Of a stretch of 48,134 nucleotides of DNA, positions 29,807-39,087 are shown in pieces (position 1 is the first letter of the stretch; each line of letters starts with the position of its first letter). A program made the position numbers and the translations under genes. Origin of the DNA: a virus; the IMG/VR virus record IMGVR_UViG_3300032271_001005, positions 1 to 48,134 of that record; one strand, given 5' to 3'. A model generated the notes under the pieces. That model ran no database searches and was not told the DNA's origin. It worked only from the letters and a program-made list of their open reading frames with translations.

Positions 29807-31636
29807 CTATATAATTGTTGGCAGATTGCTAAAATCTCTGCCGGGATCATCAGCATCTCCATACACAAAATCTTGGAGAAAACTTGGCATTTCTCTATTC
29901 TCTGGTAATTGTATAACACTTGCACCTTTATCTTCAAGTGCTTTTCTTTCTAAATCTTCATCTTCCCAATCATAACTATGAATTTCAATTTCTTTATCAA
30001 GGTCTACCGGCGTCCTGCTAATAGCATTATAAATAGCGCCACAAGTAGCATCAGCCAAATCTTTTGATCCAGTTCTTGGATGGTCAACCTTATCCTTAAT
30101 AATTCTAAGTTGTAACAATTCGTTAATTAAAATTTCATTTCTAGGTCCAAACAATCTTTCTTCCATAACCACAAGAGCCATGTCCTCATAATGTTTCTTA
30201 GCAACAGAAAGAACTTCAGTATTCATTCCATTAGCCTTAAGTTGCTGCATCATGTCATGAGAATTCCAACGGTCAAAAGTAACCATTTTAATATCAAAAC
30301 CACGATGCCTCAAAGAAAGAATATAATCTTTAACCTCTGTGAAATTTACACTCTCAGTTGACTTCGGTGTCCACCATCTAATTGCATCTACAACAATAAA
30401 TGGTGCTGCCTCTGTCGTCTGACCGCCCACGCGAATCTTTTTCCAAGAATCCACATGCGCCATTGTTACCGCACATCTGTCATGCTTTTGTGCAAGATCA
30501 ACATGAACAAAATACATCTTGTCTGGTTCTGGCTTAAACCATTCCTGAAACCTATTATGCTCATCTAAATTGGGATTGAGACTAGCAAATGCTTTCTCCA
30601 CTTTTTCTCTAGATTTAAAGAATGCGTCCTGAGCATCTGGAGGCATACACGCAAACCTACCAAGTGCATCAACCGGGTCGGAATAAAACGCTACAGTAAA
30701 ATCTTCAATCTTAATTGTTGGATTAATATCCCATGTGGGACGCCTTAGAGCATAAACTTTTGGAATCTTATAAGCATTAATATGATCTTCCTCCCACTCA
30801 ATAGAAAAATAATTCTCTTCTATATCATCAGGTAATTCAGAATCAATCTTAAATTTATGAGTTCTAATAACAGTTTCTTTATCTGCAATAACTTCTTCGT
30901 ATCTTTGCTGAATAAAGTCATTCTTGTAACGTGGGAATGAAAGTAGTACAACTTTACCATATTCCGGGAATCGAGAATCTACAGATCCACGATACATTCG
31001 ATAAATTGCTCCAGCAGTCTTAGCCTGCTCATTACCACTAGTTGATTCTATATCAAAACCGGAAATCTCGTCAAGGAAAACGATGATAACATTGTATCCC
31101 TCCCAAGACTCTCTCTGAGAGTGACCAGAATGAACTGTGATAGCCTTTTTAAATTCAATACTATTTGCCTTTGCATCATATTTCCCAGCAAACCAAGGAC
31201 ATCTTTCAATCCTGTTAAGAAAACCCTTAAAGAAAACTCTGTTAGCCTGAACAGCGTTAATAGCAATATTGATAATATCAATAGCATCACCGGGAGGCTT
31301 GCCATAATATTTGGCTGGATCTTTGAGGCATAACAATAAATAAACTACATAGGAACAGGCAATGGTAGAAACATAGTCTTTCCCCGACCCTTTACCTAAC
31401 TGGAAAATAACTTCATTACACGTTTGAGAAAATATTTTCTTTCCTTCTTTTTCCCCATACAATCTAATTAAAGTTTCTTTTTTATAAATTTGCGTAGAAG
31501 CCTTAATCATTTGATATTGATATTGAGAAAGCGGAGGCAAACCAAGGAAGTCCTTAGACACAACAAATTCTTCAATAGGTACGGGTTTCTCTTGAAATTC
31601 GTCACCCTCTAAAACTTGAAGAAAATCATCAAACAT
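29807..31636 (-). CDS. terL: Terminase large subunit
   Basis: 609 aa. The Walker A loop is GKGSGKD (81-87), Walker B IIVFLDEISGF (about 185-195). The nuclease half has FVHVDLAQKHDRCAV, VTFDRWNSH and SKDLADATCGAIY acid residues. The protein cuts concatemers and pumps DNA into proheads. It overlaps the small subunit by one base (31636). No portal or capsid gene follows; tRNAs and fibre genes do. Confidence 0.93.
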   Translation of the reverse strand: MFDDFLQVLEGDEFQEKPVPIEEFVVSKDFLGLPPLSQYQYQMIKASTQIYKKETLIRLYGEKEGKKIFSQTCNEVIFQLGKGSGKDYVSTIACSYVVYLLLCLKDPAKYYGKPPGDAIDIINIAINAVQANRVFFKGFLNRIERCPWFAGKYDAKANSIEFKKAITVHSGHSQRESWEGYNVIIVFLDEISGFDIESTSGNEQAKTAGAIYRMYRGSVDSRFPEYGKVVLLSFPRYKNDFIQQRYEEVIADKETVIRTHKFKIDSELPDDIEENYFSIEWEEDHINAYKIPKVYALRRPTWDINPTIKIEDFTVAFYSDPVDALGRFACMPPDAQDAFFKSREKVEKAFASLNPNLDEHNRFQEWFKPEPDKMYFVHVDLAQKHDRCAVTMAHVDSWKKIRVGGQTTEAAPFIVVDAIRWWTPKSTESVNFTEVKDYILSLRHRGFDIKMVTFDRWNSHDMMQQLKANGMNTEVLSVAKKHYEDMALVVMEERLFGPRNEILINELLQLRIIKDKVDHPRTGSKDLADATCGAIYNAISRTPVDLDKEIEIHSYDWEDEDLERKALEDKGASVIQLPENREMPSFLQDFVYGDADDPGRDFSNLPTII

Positions 31637-32157
31637 TAATCAATCCTAATAACTTCTGCTTGATTAGTTACAGAAGAAAGCCTGCTCATAACTTCATGCT
31701 TACACTTGTCACAATCAGAAGTAACATCCCGCAAAATCTCTACAAGAATCTTCTGCTTTCTTTCTGTCTCTATAAGTTGTTCAGCAAGTTCACTATTCTC
31801 CAGTACACCCGCCTTGTTTAACATGTCAAGACGTTTCTGCTCAGTATCCGCAACAAGTTTAAGAGCCTGTGTCTTAACAGAATATTGCTGATTAGAATCT
31901 GCCTGCTCTACTGTTTCCCAAGCCTTAGAAATAATCATAGCGTAATGCTGATCGGCTCCAGCAATTGCTTCCCTAGCACGACCATGAATATTACTATCAT
32001 TATGAATAATATTCTTCCACTCAGAAATTAATTCTGAAACAAGTGCGCGGGACATATTAAGTCGCATAGCAATTTCTCTAGGTGCTGAACCCTTAAGTAA
32101 TTCTTCTACTACTCTATTCATAGAATCGAAGCGGTCGGCAATTTCTAAATCAGCCAA
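31636..32157 (-). CDS. terS: Terminase small subunit
   Basis: 173 aa. The N-terminal helix-turn-helix (APREIAMRLNMSRALVSELISEWKN, about residues 24-48) is followed by a long helical oligomerisation region and a late C-terminal CDKCKH. The position directly upstream of terL with a one-base overlap supports the call. It should recognise the packaging site; the cos/pac sequence was not identified. Confidence 0.8.
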   Translation of the reverse strand: MADLEIADRFDSMNRVVEELLKGSAPREIAMRLNMSRALVSELISEWKNIIHNDSNIHGRAREAIAGADQHYAMIISKAWETVEQADSNQQYSVKTQALKLVADTEQKRLDMLNKAGVLENSELAEQLIETERKQKILVEILRDVTSDCDKCKHEVMSRLSSVTNQAEVIRID

Positions 32158-32467
32158 TTAATTTTTTCCTTATACTTTTTTTAGCACGATGAACACCCTT
32201 TAAAGTATCCATATAAAAAGATCTAAATTCACCAGTGTTAGGATTCATACAATCAATCCAAGTAACATCTAGATGTGAATTATGCGCCCATTTATGAAAA
32301 ATAAAATACCCGCGAGTATTCTTAATTTTAATCTTATCCCCCGGTTTAATGACATCTTTACCAAACTCTAGTTCTGTATAAACTATAATATCGGGATTAT
32401 TGTAGGGAAGGCGCTCAACTTTTTCCCTCTTCTTTTTCACCTGAACCCGCCCGCTGTCGGTGCCCAC
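32150..32467 (-). CDS. Hypothetical protein with SH3-like beta domain, 105 aa
   Basis: Basic start (KKKREKVERLP) then IKPGDKIKIKNTRGYF, a strand-rich KOW/SH3-like pattern, and TWIDCMNPNTGEFRSFYMD. Common near phage terminase genes, but function is unknown. It overlaps the zinc-ribbon gene upstream by 31 bases. Confidence 0.65.
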   Translation of the reverse strand: MGTDSGRVQVKKKREKVERLPYNNPDIIVYTELEFGKDVIKPGDKIKIKNTRGYFIFHKWAHNSHLDVTWIDCMNPNTGEFRSFYMDTLKGVHRAKKSIRKKLIG

Positions 32468-32604
32468 ACGCTTCCCGGCCTATCAATTCCACGAATTAAA
32501 CTATAACCACATTCTGGACAACGGGCCGCATCGCGTTGTTCCATTTTTTGCATAAGAACCATTTCCTTATCACAAGGTAGGCAGGTATAAGTATACATTG
32601 GCAT
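32437..32604 (-). CDS. FmdB-like zinc-ribbon protein, 55 aa
   Basis: Frame from ATG 32604 to TGA 32437. MPMYTYTCLPCDKEM and RCPECGYS give two CxxC pairs about 20 residues apart, the FmdB-type zinc ribbon layout. The C-terminus is Gly/Pro-rich and basic. It overlaps the downstream gene by 31 bases. Function unknown; many phages carry such ribbons. Confidence 0.65.
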   Translation of the reverse strand: MPMYTYTCLPCDKEMVLMQKMEQRDAARCPECGYSLIRGIDRPGSVWAPTAGGFR

Positions 32605-32605
32605 T

Positions 32606-32926
32606 TTATCTCCAGTTGTCGCGCTTCGCTACCTTTAATAATACCAGATAGCCAATTAGATCGTCAATATCATTGTCACCGGGAAACTCTTTCCCCTTAA
32701 GAAATCTACTTAACTTATCATCAATTCTCACAAGCAACTGTTCTGTATTATTTGCTTTAGAAAAAACTCTAACAGGCTCTAATGCAGAATTACCATATGC
32801 CCTATTCTTACCAATAAGAAAATCTGCCATCTCATTACAAATATCAGTAATTTCTTTTTCAACACCATTCCTTGGCGCAAAATTATCATACGCATTATCA
32901 ATACTATTTACTTTAAGATTTGCCAT
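32606..32926 (-). CDS. Nucleotide-modification-associated domain protein (DUF1599-like), 106 aa
   Basis: Helical protein with DFLIGKNRAYGNSALEP, RIDDKLSRFL and DDLIGYLVLLK, matching the small all-helical family that is often linked to modified-nucleotide enzymes and MazG-like folds. Start taken at ATG 32926, with 32935 as alternative. It sits next to the IMPDH gene, consistent with purine-related use. Substrate unknown. Confidence 0.7.
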   Translation of the reverse strand: MANLKVNSIDNAYDNFAPRNGVEKEITDICNEMADFLIGKNRAYGNSALEPVRVFSKANNTEQLLVRIDDKLSRFLKGKEFPGDNDIDDLIGYLVLLKVAKRDNWR

Positions 32927-33959
32927 GAGGCACACTCTCCTTTAAACTATTTGATGTAACTTTAATATATTCTGAAAAAAGTTGTAAATCTTCAAGACTA
33001 TGAACTCCTGAATAAGAACAACCACTCTGAATTCCTGCTCTCCATTCGTCCAAGGTTCTACCCACATCACCCTTGAATGAAACTATCGTTGATTCTCCCT
33101 CAACTACAGAAACTTTACCATGCCAATTTTCCTGAGCCTGACGACTTGCCATACCACGGAATTCTTTATACTGATTATCACCTTGATTAATTAATTTACC
33201 CGGCGCTTCCTTGTGACCAGCCAATGCTGATCCCAACATAACTGCATCAGCACCAGCAGCAAAAGCCTTGACCGCATCACCACTATTTTTAATTCCACCA
33301 TCAGCAATAATAGAAGTAGGAAGATCAAGCCGATCAAGCATATCGTAAATTTCCATAATAGATGCAAGCGTCGGCATACCATGACCAGTTACGATTCTAG
33401 TACTACACATAGAACCACCACCAATTCCTACCCGAATAGAATCAGCACCTGCAATAGCAAGTTTCATAAAACCATCCCATGTAGAAACATTACCCGCCAT
33501 AATATGAATGTCTGGGAATTCTTTTCTAATTTCTCTAACAGTATTAATCGCTAAAAGATTATGACCATTTGCCGTATCAACAAGAATAACTTTCGCACCT
33601 GAATAAATCAAAGACCTTACCTGACCTAAAACTGAATTATTAGGTGTCGAAACTCCAACAGCGGCACCAACAATATGTTTTTTCATAGCAACTGAATTAA
33701 CTTGTTGTGTTTGCTTTTCATTATTCATAAAACGATGAATAATTCCAAGGCCACCGTAGGAAGAAATTTCCATAGCCATATCTTGCTCACATACGGTATC
33801 CATCGGAGAAGCAATAATTGGAAGATATAAATCAATTTTTCTTTCAACACCAATTGACATATTAAGATCTATGTCTTTTCTACTTTCAATTGCAGAAGGC
33901 TTTGGAACCATTAAAATGTCATCAAAACAGAGTGCTTCTTGATTATTATATAATTTCAT
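32913..33959 (-). CDS. IMP dehydrogenase / GMP reductase family enzyme
   Basis: 348 aa TIM-barrel. Start at ATG 33959 with AAGGA upstream. Catalytic Cys is in GGGSMCSTRIVTGHG, substrate loops are SPMDTV, DTANGH, IADGGI and MLGSALAG, and a terminal SGCSYSGVHSL strand is present. No CBS pair is inserted, so it is shorter than bacterial IMPDH and matches GMP reductase length; the motif near Cys does not settle the direction. Either GTP supply for GDP-sugars (the cassette upstream) or purine recycling is possible. Confidence 0.85.
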   Translation of the reverse strand: MKLYNNQEALCFDDILMVPKPSAIESRKDIDLNMSIGVERKIDLYLPIIASPMDTVCEQDMAMEISSYGGLGIIHRFMNNEKQTQQVNSVAMKKHIVGAAVGVSTPNNSVLGQVRSLIYSGAKVILVDTANGHNLLAINTVREIRKEFPDIHIMAGNVSTWDGFMKLAIAGADSIRVGIGGGSMCSTRIVTGHGMPTLASIMEIYDMLDRLDLPTSIIADGGIKNSGDAVKAFAAGADAVMLGSALAGHKEAPGKLINQGDNQYKEFRGMASRQAQENWHGKVSVVEGESTIVSFKGDVGRTLDEWRAGIQSGCSYSGVHSLEDLQLFSEYIKVTSNSLKESVPHGKS

Positions 33960-33961
33960 TA

Positions 33962-34630
33962 TTACCAATCCTTTATGGTTAAATTCGGATTACCGAAAGG
34001 CGTCGTAAAAATTTCTTCTTGAGGTTTACCGCCCCATTTTTTAATAAAATATTTTTCATTTTTTTGAAATTGTTCGGGCGGAACAACAAAATTATTTGGA
34101 TCAGCATTTTGAGTAGCAGAGTTATGATGAAAAATTTTTGCACCAGTATCAATTTTAATTTTAAGACCAGCCAATTTGATACGATATCTCATATCATTAT
34201 CCTCAAAATAAGCGGGTGTAAAATTTTCATCAAAATACCCACATTTAAGAATTAATTTATTTATATTAACCGCATAGCAAGAAAAAACTGATAGAAAAAA
34301 ATCTTCTGGACGAATTTCTTCAATCAAACCACACTCTTCTCTGTCTAAATGCTGGTCTGCTCCAACAATAACATTTTCATCTTTTATAATTTCATTATGC
34401 AATCTTTTAATTGTTCCCGGTTTAAATACTACATCATCATTAGATATGATCGCATAATTAAAACCATCCCTTTTGGCTTTCACCATACCCAAATTCCAAG
34501 ACTTCGATACACCACGATTATTAATATAATTATCAATAACATATGGTCTAATATCATAATCTACAGAATTTATATTGTGAGTAAATAGATCAAACCTTTT
34601 TAAAACAGGAACAATTAAAGGAATTGTCAT
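33962..34630 (-). CDS. GT-A (family 2-like) glycosyltransferase
   Basis: 222 aa from ATG 34630, coupled to the upstream stop (TAATG). The chain has YAIISNDDVVFKPGTI with the DD metal motif, a GWFDENFTPAYFEDNDMRYR-like acidic block (here YFDENFTPAYFEDND) and AKIFHHNSAT. This is the nucleotide-sugar GT-A layout. Part of the leftward sugar cassette 33962-40984. Donor and acceptor unknown. Confidence 0.8.
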   Translation of the reverse strand: MTIPLIVPVLKRFDLFTHNINSVDYDIRPYVIDNYINNRGVSKSWNLGMVKAKRDGFNYAIISNDDVVFKPGTIKRLHNEIIKDENVIVGADQHLDREECGLIEEIRPEDFFLSVFSCYAVNINKLILKCGYFDENFTPAYFEDNDMRYRIKLAGLKIKIDTGAKIFHHNSATQNADPNNFVVPPEQFQKNEKYFIKKWGGKPQEEIFTTPFGNPNLTIKDW

Positions 34631-35226
34631 TAAAAATTTTCTCCAAGGGCTTCTGGTATGCTTACATAAGAATATTTTTGACACATTTTTTCATAAATTA
34701 TTCCATCACTTGCAGGCTCTTTGTTATACCAATAACCTTCTCTTCCCCAAATTCCTCTATGAGCAACCAATTGCATAGCATCAATATTATTGGCAATTGG
34801 AGGAAGTCCAGTAAAAATAAAATTAAAACTCCCCGGAAAATGTTTATGATGAATAATAGAAAATATTATTATTTTAGAATCTGCTTCTTCTATTTCTTCA
34901 TTTATTTTTTCTAAACAATTTGGGTACAAAATATTATCTATATTAAATTGAAAAAAATATTCGCCTTTTGCTTTTTTCATTGCCATGTCTCTACTAGAAT
35001 GACCCCAATCATTCATTCTTACTGGAGTATTCATAAAAACAGGTTTATTTTTAAATTGACTAAAATCAAATTCTTCTGAGTATGGTACTTCCTTTGGTCC
35101 ATCATGACAGATAATTAATTCAAAATCTTTAAAAGTTTGATTAACTAAAGATTTAAGACCATTCACCATGCCGTTTCTTGGAACATGTTTTTCATAATCA
35201 ACTGCTATAATTGAAAATTTTGGCAT
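34630..35226 (-). CDS. Glycosyltransferase family 2-like protein, short
   Basis: 198 aa starting PKFSIIAVDY, with LVNQTFKDFELIICHDG, MKKAKGEYFFQFNIDNILYPN. The catalytic DXD is degenerate (NIDN). The domain is shorter than usual (about 200 against 230+), so it may be a minimal or altered GT-A enzyme. Part of the sugar cassette. Confidence 0.75.
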   Translation of the reverse strand: MPKFSIIAVDYEKHVPRNGMVNGLKSLVNQTFKDFELIICHDGPKEVPYSEEFDFSQFKNKPVFMNTPVRMNDWGHSSRDMAMKKAKGEYFFQFNIDNILYPNCLEKINEEIEEADSKIIIFSIIHHKHFPGSFNFIFTGLPPIANNIDAMQLVAHRGIWGREGYWYNKEPASDGIIYEKMCQKYSYVSIPEALGENF

Positions 35227-36091
35227 TTACCTTATCCTTAATAATATTAAATACACTATCGTCGTCATATAAATTATACCAAGATGTATCTGCCTCTATA
35301 CCATCTATACCATTCCAAAAAGTGTTTCCTTCTCCAATAACAAAAGCAATAATTGTTTTATTCTTATCTAGAAAATTATTTTTTGTCATAGAAAAAGTTC
35401 CCGGTCCAGAAGAATTTGTAATAATAACATTACAATGTTCAGAAATTTTTCCGATTTCTGGAAGATCACAAATAATTTTTTCTCTATTAGTTAAATTATT
35501 TGTAAAAAATACATTGGGCATATTTGTTTCAAAAACATTTGTACATATAAAATTTACATTTTCAAAATCATTCGCTAACCTTTGAATAGCAGATTCCCAT
35601 TTTCCATTATGAGATTGACCAGATATTGGAATATCATTGCAAATTAATACATTAAACCCCTGCGGAATTTTAACTTCAGACAATAATTCTACATCTATTT
35701 GAGATACATAGTCAAGCGGATTTTCTGATATCTGTACATTAATAAGACCATCTGATGAAACAAGAACCTTTAAAGATATATCTTCCCACATCTCTTTTTG
35801 AGCAGAAAAATTATGAGAAGTCATAGTTATATAATGACCAATCCATGTATTAATATACATAGTATTGGTTGATTGATCAAAATAGGTCGCTGGATTAGCA
35901 ATTAAATGTGGATAATTATAAATACTTTCAGTATTAATTGGTAAATTTACTGCCCGTCCCGGAACTATTGTTGCATAACATAAAGAAATATCATTTTTAT
36001 TAAATTCATCAATAAATTGACGAACATATTCTTTATTACTATGCAAATCTCCAAAATGCCATGTGTTAAAAAATACAACATTTTTAATCAT
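35198..36091 (-). CDS. Putative GT-B-like sugar-transferase fold, 297 aa
   Basis: Starts IKNVVFFNTWHFGDLHSNK, like heptosyltransferase-type GT-B N-termini (FGDL loop), and later has CNVIITNSSGPGTFSM, a donor-site-like strand-loop. No family is firmly recognised. Its place between glycosyltransferase and methyltransferase genes, with 29-base and 1-base overlaps, ties it to the sugar cassette. Confidence 0.55.
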   Translation of the reverse strand: MIKNVVFFNTWHFGDLHSNKEYVRQFIDEFNKNDISLCYATIVPGRAVNLPINTESIYNYPHLIANPATYFDQSTNTMYINTWIGHYITMTSHNFSAQKEMWEDISLKVLVSSDGLINVQISENPLDYVSQIDVELLSEVKIPQGFNVLICNDIPISGQSHNGKWESAIQRLANDFENVNFICTNVFETNMPNVFFTNNLTNREKIICDLPEIGKISEHCNVIITNSSGPGTFSMTKNNFLDKNKTIIAFVIGEGNTFWNGIDGIEADTSWYNLYDDDSVFNIIKDKVNAKIFNYSS

Positions 36092-37305
36092 TATTGTGAA
36101 ATAACCTCAAATTTAGGACATGGAACAATAAATTTACCACCATTTTTTAAATAATCTTGCTCGCGCTGAACAAATTCATTAATAAAATGCCAAGGTAACA
36201 CAAGAAGGTAATCCGGGTTTGCCACACGCATATCTTCTTCAGAACAAATTGGAATTTCTGTACCAACAGTTTTTAAACCAAACTTATACGGACTTCTTTC
36301 TGCAATACAATCAATAAGGCTGGAGTCAAGACCAAAGTACTGCAACAAAGTATTTCCCTTAGTTGATGCTCCATATCCCCAAATTTTCTTCCCCTTGGCT
36401 TTTTCTGAAACAATAAAATCATAAGTTTGTTGTTTAAGTTGCTGTAAATTCTCATAAAATGGAATCCAAATTTCAGGTGTATTGTAACCATGTTCTTTTT
36501 CATATGAAATCAGAGAATCAACCCTAGCCTTGCAAACATCTCTATATGGCTGTGTGCCGAACTTCTTGACATTACCCTTTTCCTTCATTGCATAAACCCT
36601 AAAAGAACCACCATTAATATCATTTAATTGAACATCAACAATTGCAAAGCCTGCTTCAGAAAAAATCTTACTTATTGAACCAAGGGAATGGTAATACAAA
36701 TGCTCATGGCAAATATTATCAAAAGCCATCTGATTAATCATTAATGGAGTGTAACTCATCTGAACCACAAGAAGGCCATCATCATCCATCACTGTATCTA
36801 AATCTTTTAGAAAACCAACAGGATTTTCTAAATCATAAAACATAGCAATAATGGTTACAACTTTTGCCTTTTCAGAAACTTTTTCAGAATAAGAGTTTGC
36901 ACTAAAATAATCCTGAACAATAACGTCAGCATGTTGTGAAGACTCAGCAACAAAGGAGTCATCTACTGGATCTACCCCGACCCTAAAACAAGTTTTAGGC
37001 ACAAACTTTAGTAAGGTGCCATCGTTACATGCGATATCTAACCACACATCATTTTCTGATAACTTATAAACAGAAGTTATAGAATTAACAATATTTTCAA
37101 GTTCATTAGTCATAGTCACATTCGTGCCAGAACGATACCAATATTTCCCATACATAAATTCAGGCGGAGTAATTTCTTCTAGACGTGGTGCGCCCTTATC
37201 TTCATCCCAAACCATCTTCATCTCTACCCTACCGCCGCGAGGCTCTTCATTATCTGCAATAAAATCAGATACATACAAATCACCCAGTGTAAACAATTCT
37301 TTCAT
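36091..37305 (-). CDS. Sugar C-methyltransferase (NovU/TylCIII-like)
   Basis: 404 aa. The SAM domain has VWLDIACNDGTLL (motif I) and VQMSYTPLM, then CHEHLYYHSL, the catalytic His block of the family. The C-terminal domain has WGYGASTKGNTLLQYFG and PDYLLVLPWHF. The N-terminal zinc-ribbon cysteines usual in this family are absent (LGDLYVSDFIADNEEPRGG), so that site is degenerate. It should C-methylate a keto-sugar nucleotide; with GMD in the same cassette the substrate may be GDP-4-keto-6-deoxymannose, an inference. Confidence 0.85.
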   Translation of the reverse strand: MKELFTLGDLYVSDFIADNEEPRGGRVEMKMVWDEDKGAPRLEEITPPEFMYGKYWYRSGTNVTMTNELENIVNSITSVYKLSENDVWLDIACNDGTLLKFVPKTCFRVGVDPVDDSFVAESSQHADVIVQDYFSANSYSEKVSEKAKVVTIIAMFYDLENPVGFLKDLDTVMDDDGLLVVQMSYTPLMINQMAFDNICHEHLYYHSLGSISKIFSEAGFAIVDVQLNDINGGSFRVYAMKEKGNVKKFGTQPYRDVCKARVDSLISYEKEHGYNTPEIWIPFYENLQQLKQQTYDFIVSEKAKGKKIWGYGASTKGNTLLQYFGLDSSLIDCIAERSPYKFGLKTVGTEIPICSEEDMRVANPDYLLVLPWHFINEFVQREQDYLKNGGKFIVPCPKFEVISQ

Positions 37306-38225
37306 TTTACTATTTCCTCCAAAATATTGAAAAACTTATTCTTTAAATTTGTGCTACTCCACTCTTCTCTAAAATAATTAGAAGGGGCAGAACCAAAACT
37401 CATTATACTTTCAATTGAATTTTCATTAGCATTTAACTCTGGAAACTTTTCTAAAACATGCCTAAACATTGATGAATTACTTACACCGAAAGGTTTTCCC
37501 GATGCTGCTGCATAATCAATTGCTGAAGATAAACCACGATTATCTTCATATGCATACAAAAAAAGATTTACATCATTGTTTCCCAAAAAATCAATTAGAT
37601 CTTTGTCTGGGATAAAATGATTTGTAATGTTTAATTGAATGTTTGGCTTTGTTATTGAATTTTTGCATTGATCAGAAATTTTTTGAGTCATTACGCCCAA
37701 CCTGTCACCAAAAAATGCTGCGGTAATATGTAAATTAATTATTGCTTCATCATATTCCTCACATACTTTAACACAAATTTTTTCAAAACCTTTATTTTCA
37801 AAGCCAAAACCAAAACTACCCACCGTTAAGATTTCATTATTTTTTATTTCAGGTAAGGGAAAATCAAATAATGGTCTTTGCAATCCATATATTCTTGCTA
37901 CTTTATTTTCGCTCATATCAGTCATAATAATAGCATTACTATTCAAATGATAAGGGATATTATCTTCATGATGAAGTATTAACTGTTTTGCTTTTACTTG
38001 ATAAGATATTTTTGGGGTAAACCACGAAAGCGTAGCATTATGCCAATTATAAACAATTACATCAGGATTAAATTCTGAAACATTCTTAAAAAATGTTTCT
38101 TGATCATCTGCCTCAATGTATTTTGAAATATAACGATTATCGGTTAAAAGTATATCTGCCATTCTCTTACCATATTGATATACTCCACAACGCTGTTGTG
38201 AATGATTTACTAATAATACTTTCAT
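37302..38225 (-). CDS. GT-B glycosyltransferase-like protein
   Basis: 307 aa. GVYQYGKRMADIL near the start, ILTVGSFGFGFENKGFEKI beginning the second domain, and NLFLYAYEDNRGLSSAIDYAAASGKPFGVS in the donor region: the GT4-like layout with a conserved E near DNRG. Overlaps neighbours by 4 bases. Donor unknown. Confidence 0.78.
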   Translation of the reverse strand: MKVLLVNHSQQRCGVYQYGKRMADILLTDNRYISKYIEADDQETFFKNVSEFNPDVIVYNWHNATLSWFTPKISYQVKAKQLILHHEDNIPYHLNSNAIIMTDMSENKVARIYGLQRPLFDFPLPEIKNNEILTVGSFGFGFENKGFEKICVKVCEEYDEAIINLHITAAFFGDRLGVMTQKISDQCKNSITKPNIQLNITNHFIPDKDLIDFLGNNDVNLFLYAYEDNRGLSSAIDYAAASGKPFGVSNSSMFRHVLEKFPELNANENSIESIMSFGSAPSNYFREEWSSTNLKNKFFNILEEIVK

Positions 38226-38485
38226 GACCTACCATACATTTTTGTTGAGCCTTGATTATACAATTTTTGCAAACTCCCATTTTTAACCATGTCATTAATT
38301 AATTCATCAATTTCTTGAATTAAATCATTTCTTTGAGAATTACATATATTTGTAAGTCTTGTAGCATCTGCTATTTTTTTATCAGAAGAATCAGGATTAC
38401 GCTTGATGTCTTCCGCCATCCAAATTCTAATATTTACTATAGATAATTTATCTATTAAACTTCCTACTGTATCCATTATATTCAC
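38222..38485 (-). CDS. DUF4254-like small protein of sugar clusters
   Basis: 87 aa. VGSLIDKLSIVNIRIWMAEDIKR, RLTNICNSQRNDLIQEIDELI closely follows the DUF4254 pattern (DLIDRL..N.KIW, QR.DL..E.D.L). Such proteins lie beside glycosyltransferase genes in many bacteria; their job is unknown. Overlaps the GT gene by 4 bases. Confidence 0.7.
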   Translation of the reverse strand: MNIMDTVGSLIDKLSIVNIRIWMAEDIKRNPDSSDKKIADATRLTNICNSQRNDLIQEIDELINDMVKNGSLQKLYNQGSTKMYGRS

Positions 38486-38495
38486 CGCATAATCT

Positions 38496-39083
38496 CTATA
38501 AATTAATTTTTTCTAAAATACTTTCGTGGACAAACCAATCTTCATATGGTTGCATATACCATGCAGGGTTTTGATCTAAAACTGGAGCATCTTCAACAAC
38601 ACGCACATAACCATTTTTACTTAATACCTCAAAATTATTATTTTTATTTGTTGGACCCCAACAATATAAATTATGTTCAACTGTCATAATACCAATGCGC
38701 CATTTATTAAAATCGATAGCATGAAGAACAGAATATTCCATACCTTCAATGTCAATTGAAAGATAATCAATATACTCTGGAGCGCCTGCTTCTTCAAGAA
38801 TTGTATTCAATTTCATTGCCGGAACTGCTGTATTCTCAAATACACCATCATAATCAGTAGCATATGCCCAAAAATTTGACGAATTTCTTACTTTAACTAA
38901 AGCATTAAATTGTGATGCATCACACTCTACACATATACCTTTCCAATTTCTTTCTTTTTCAAAGAAATATGTGTTACTTGTATCAACACCATTATAAGCA
39001 CCAATTTCAACATAATAACCATTTGTCTTAGATCTAAGAATCTTATCAACCCAAGCATCTTGACCAGATTGAGAATAAAACAT
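38496..39083 (-). CDS. FkbM-family methyltransferase
   Basis: 195 aa from ATG 39083 with AAGGGGATT upstream; the longer frame would overlap the dehydratase. FYSQSGQDAWVDKIL, GYYVEIGAYNGVDTSNT (SAM motif), CVECDASQFNALV and YLSIDIEGMEYSVL match the FkbM O-methyltransferase family. It probably methylates a sugar hydroxyl. Confidence 0.87.
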   Translation of the reverse strand: MFYSQSGQDAWVDKILRSKTNGYYVEIGAYNGVDTSNTYFFEKERNWKGICVECDASQFNALVKVRNSSNFWAYATDYDGVFENTAVPAMKLNTILEEAGAPEYIDYLSIDIEGMEYSVLHAIDFNKWRIGIMTVEHNLYCWGPTNKNNNFEVLSKNGYVRVVEDAPVLDQNPAWYMQPYEDWFVHESILEKINL

Positions 39084-39087
39084 TGTA

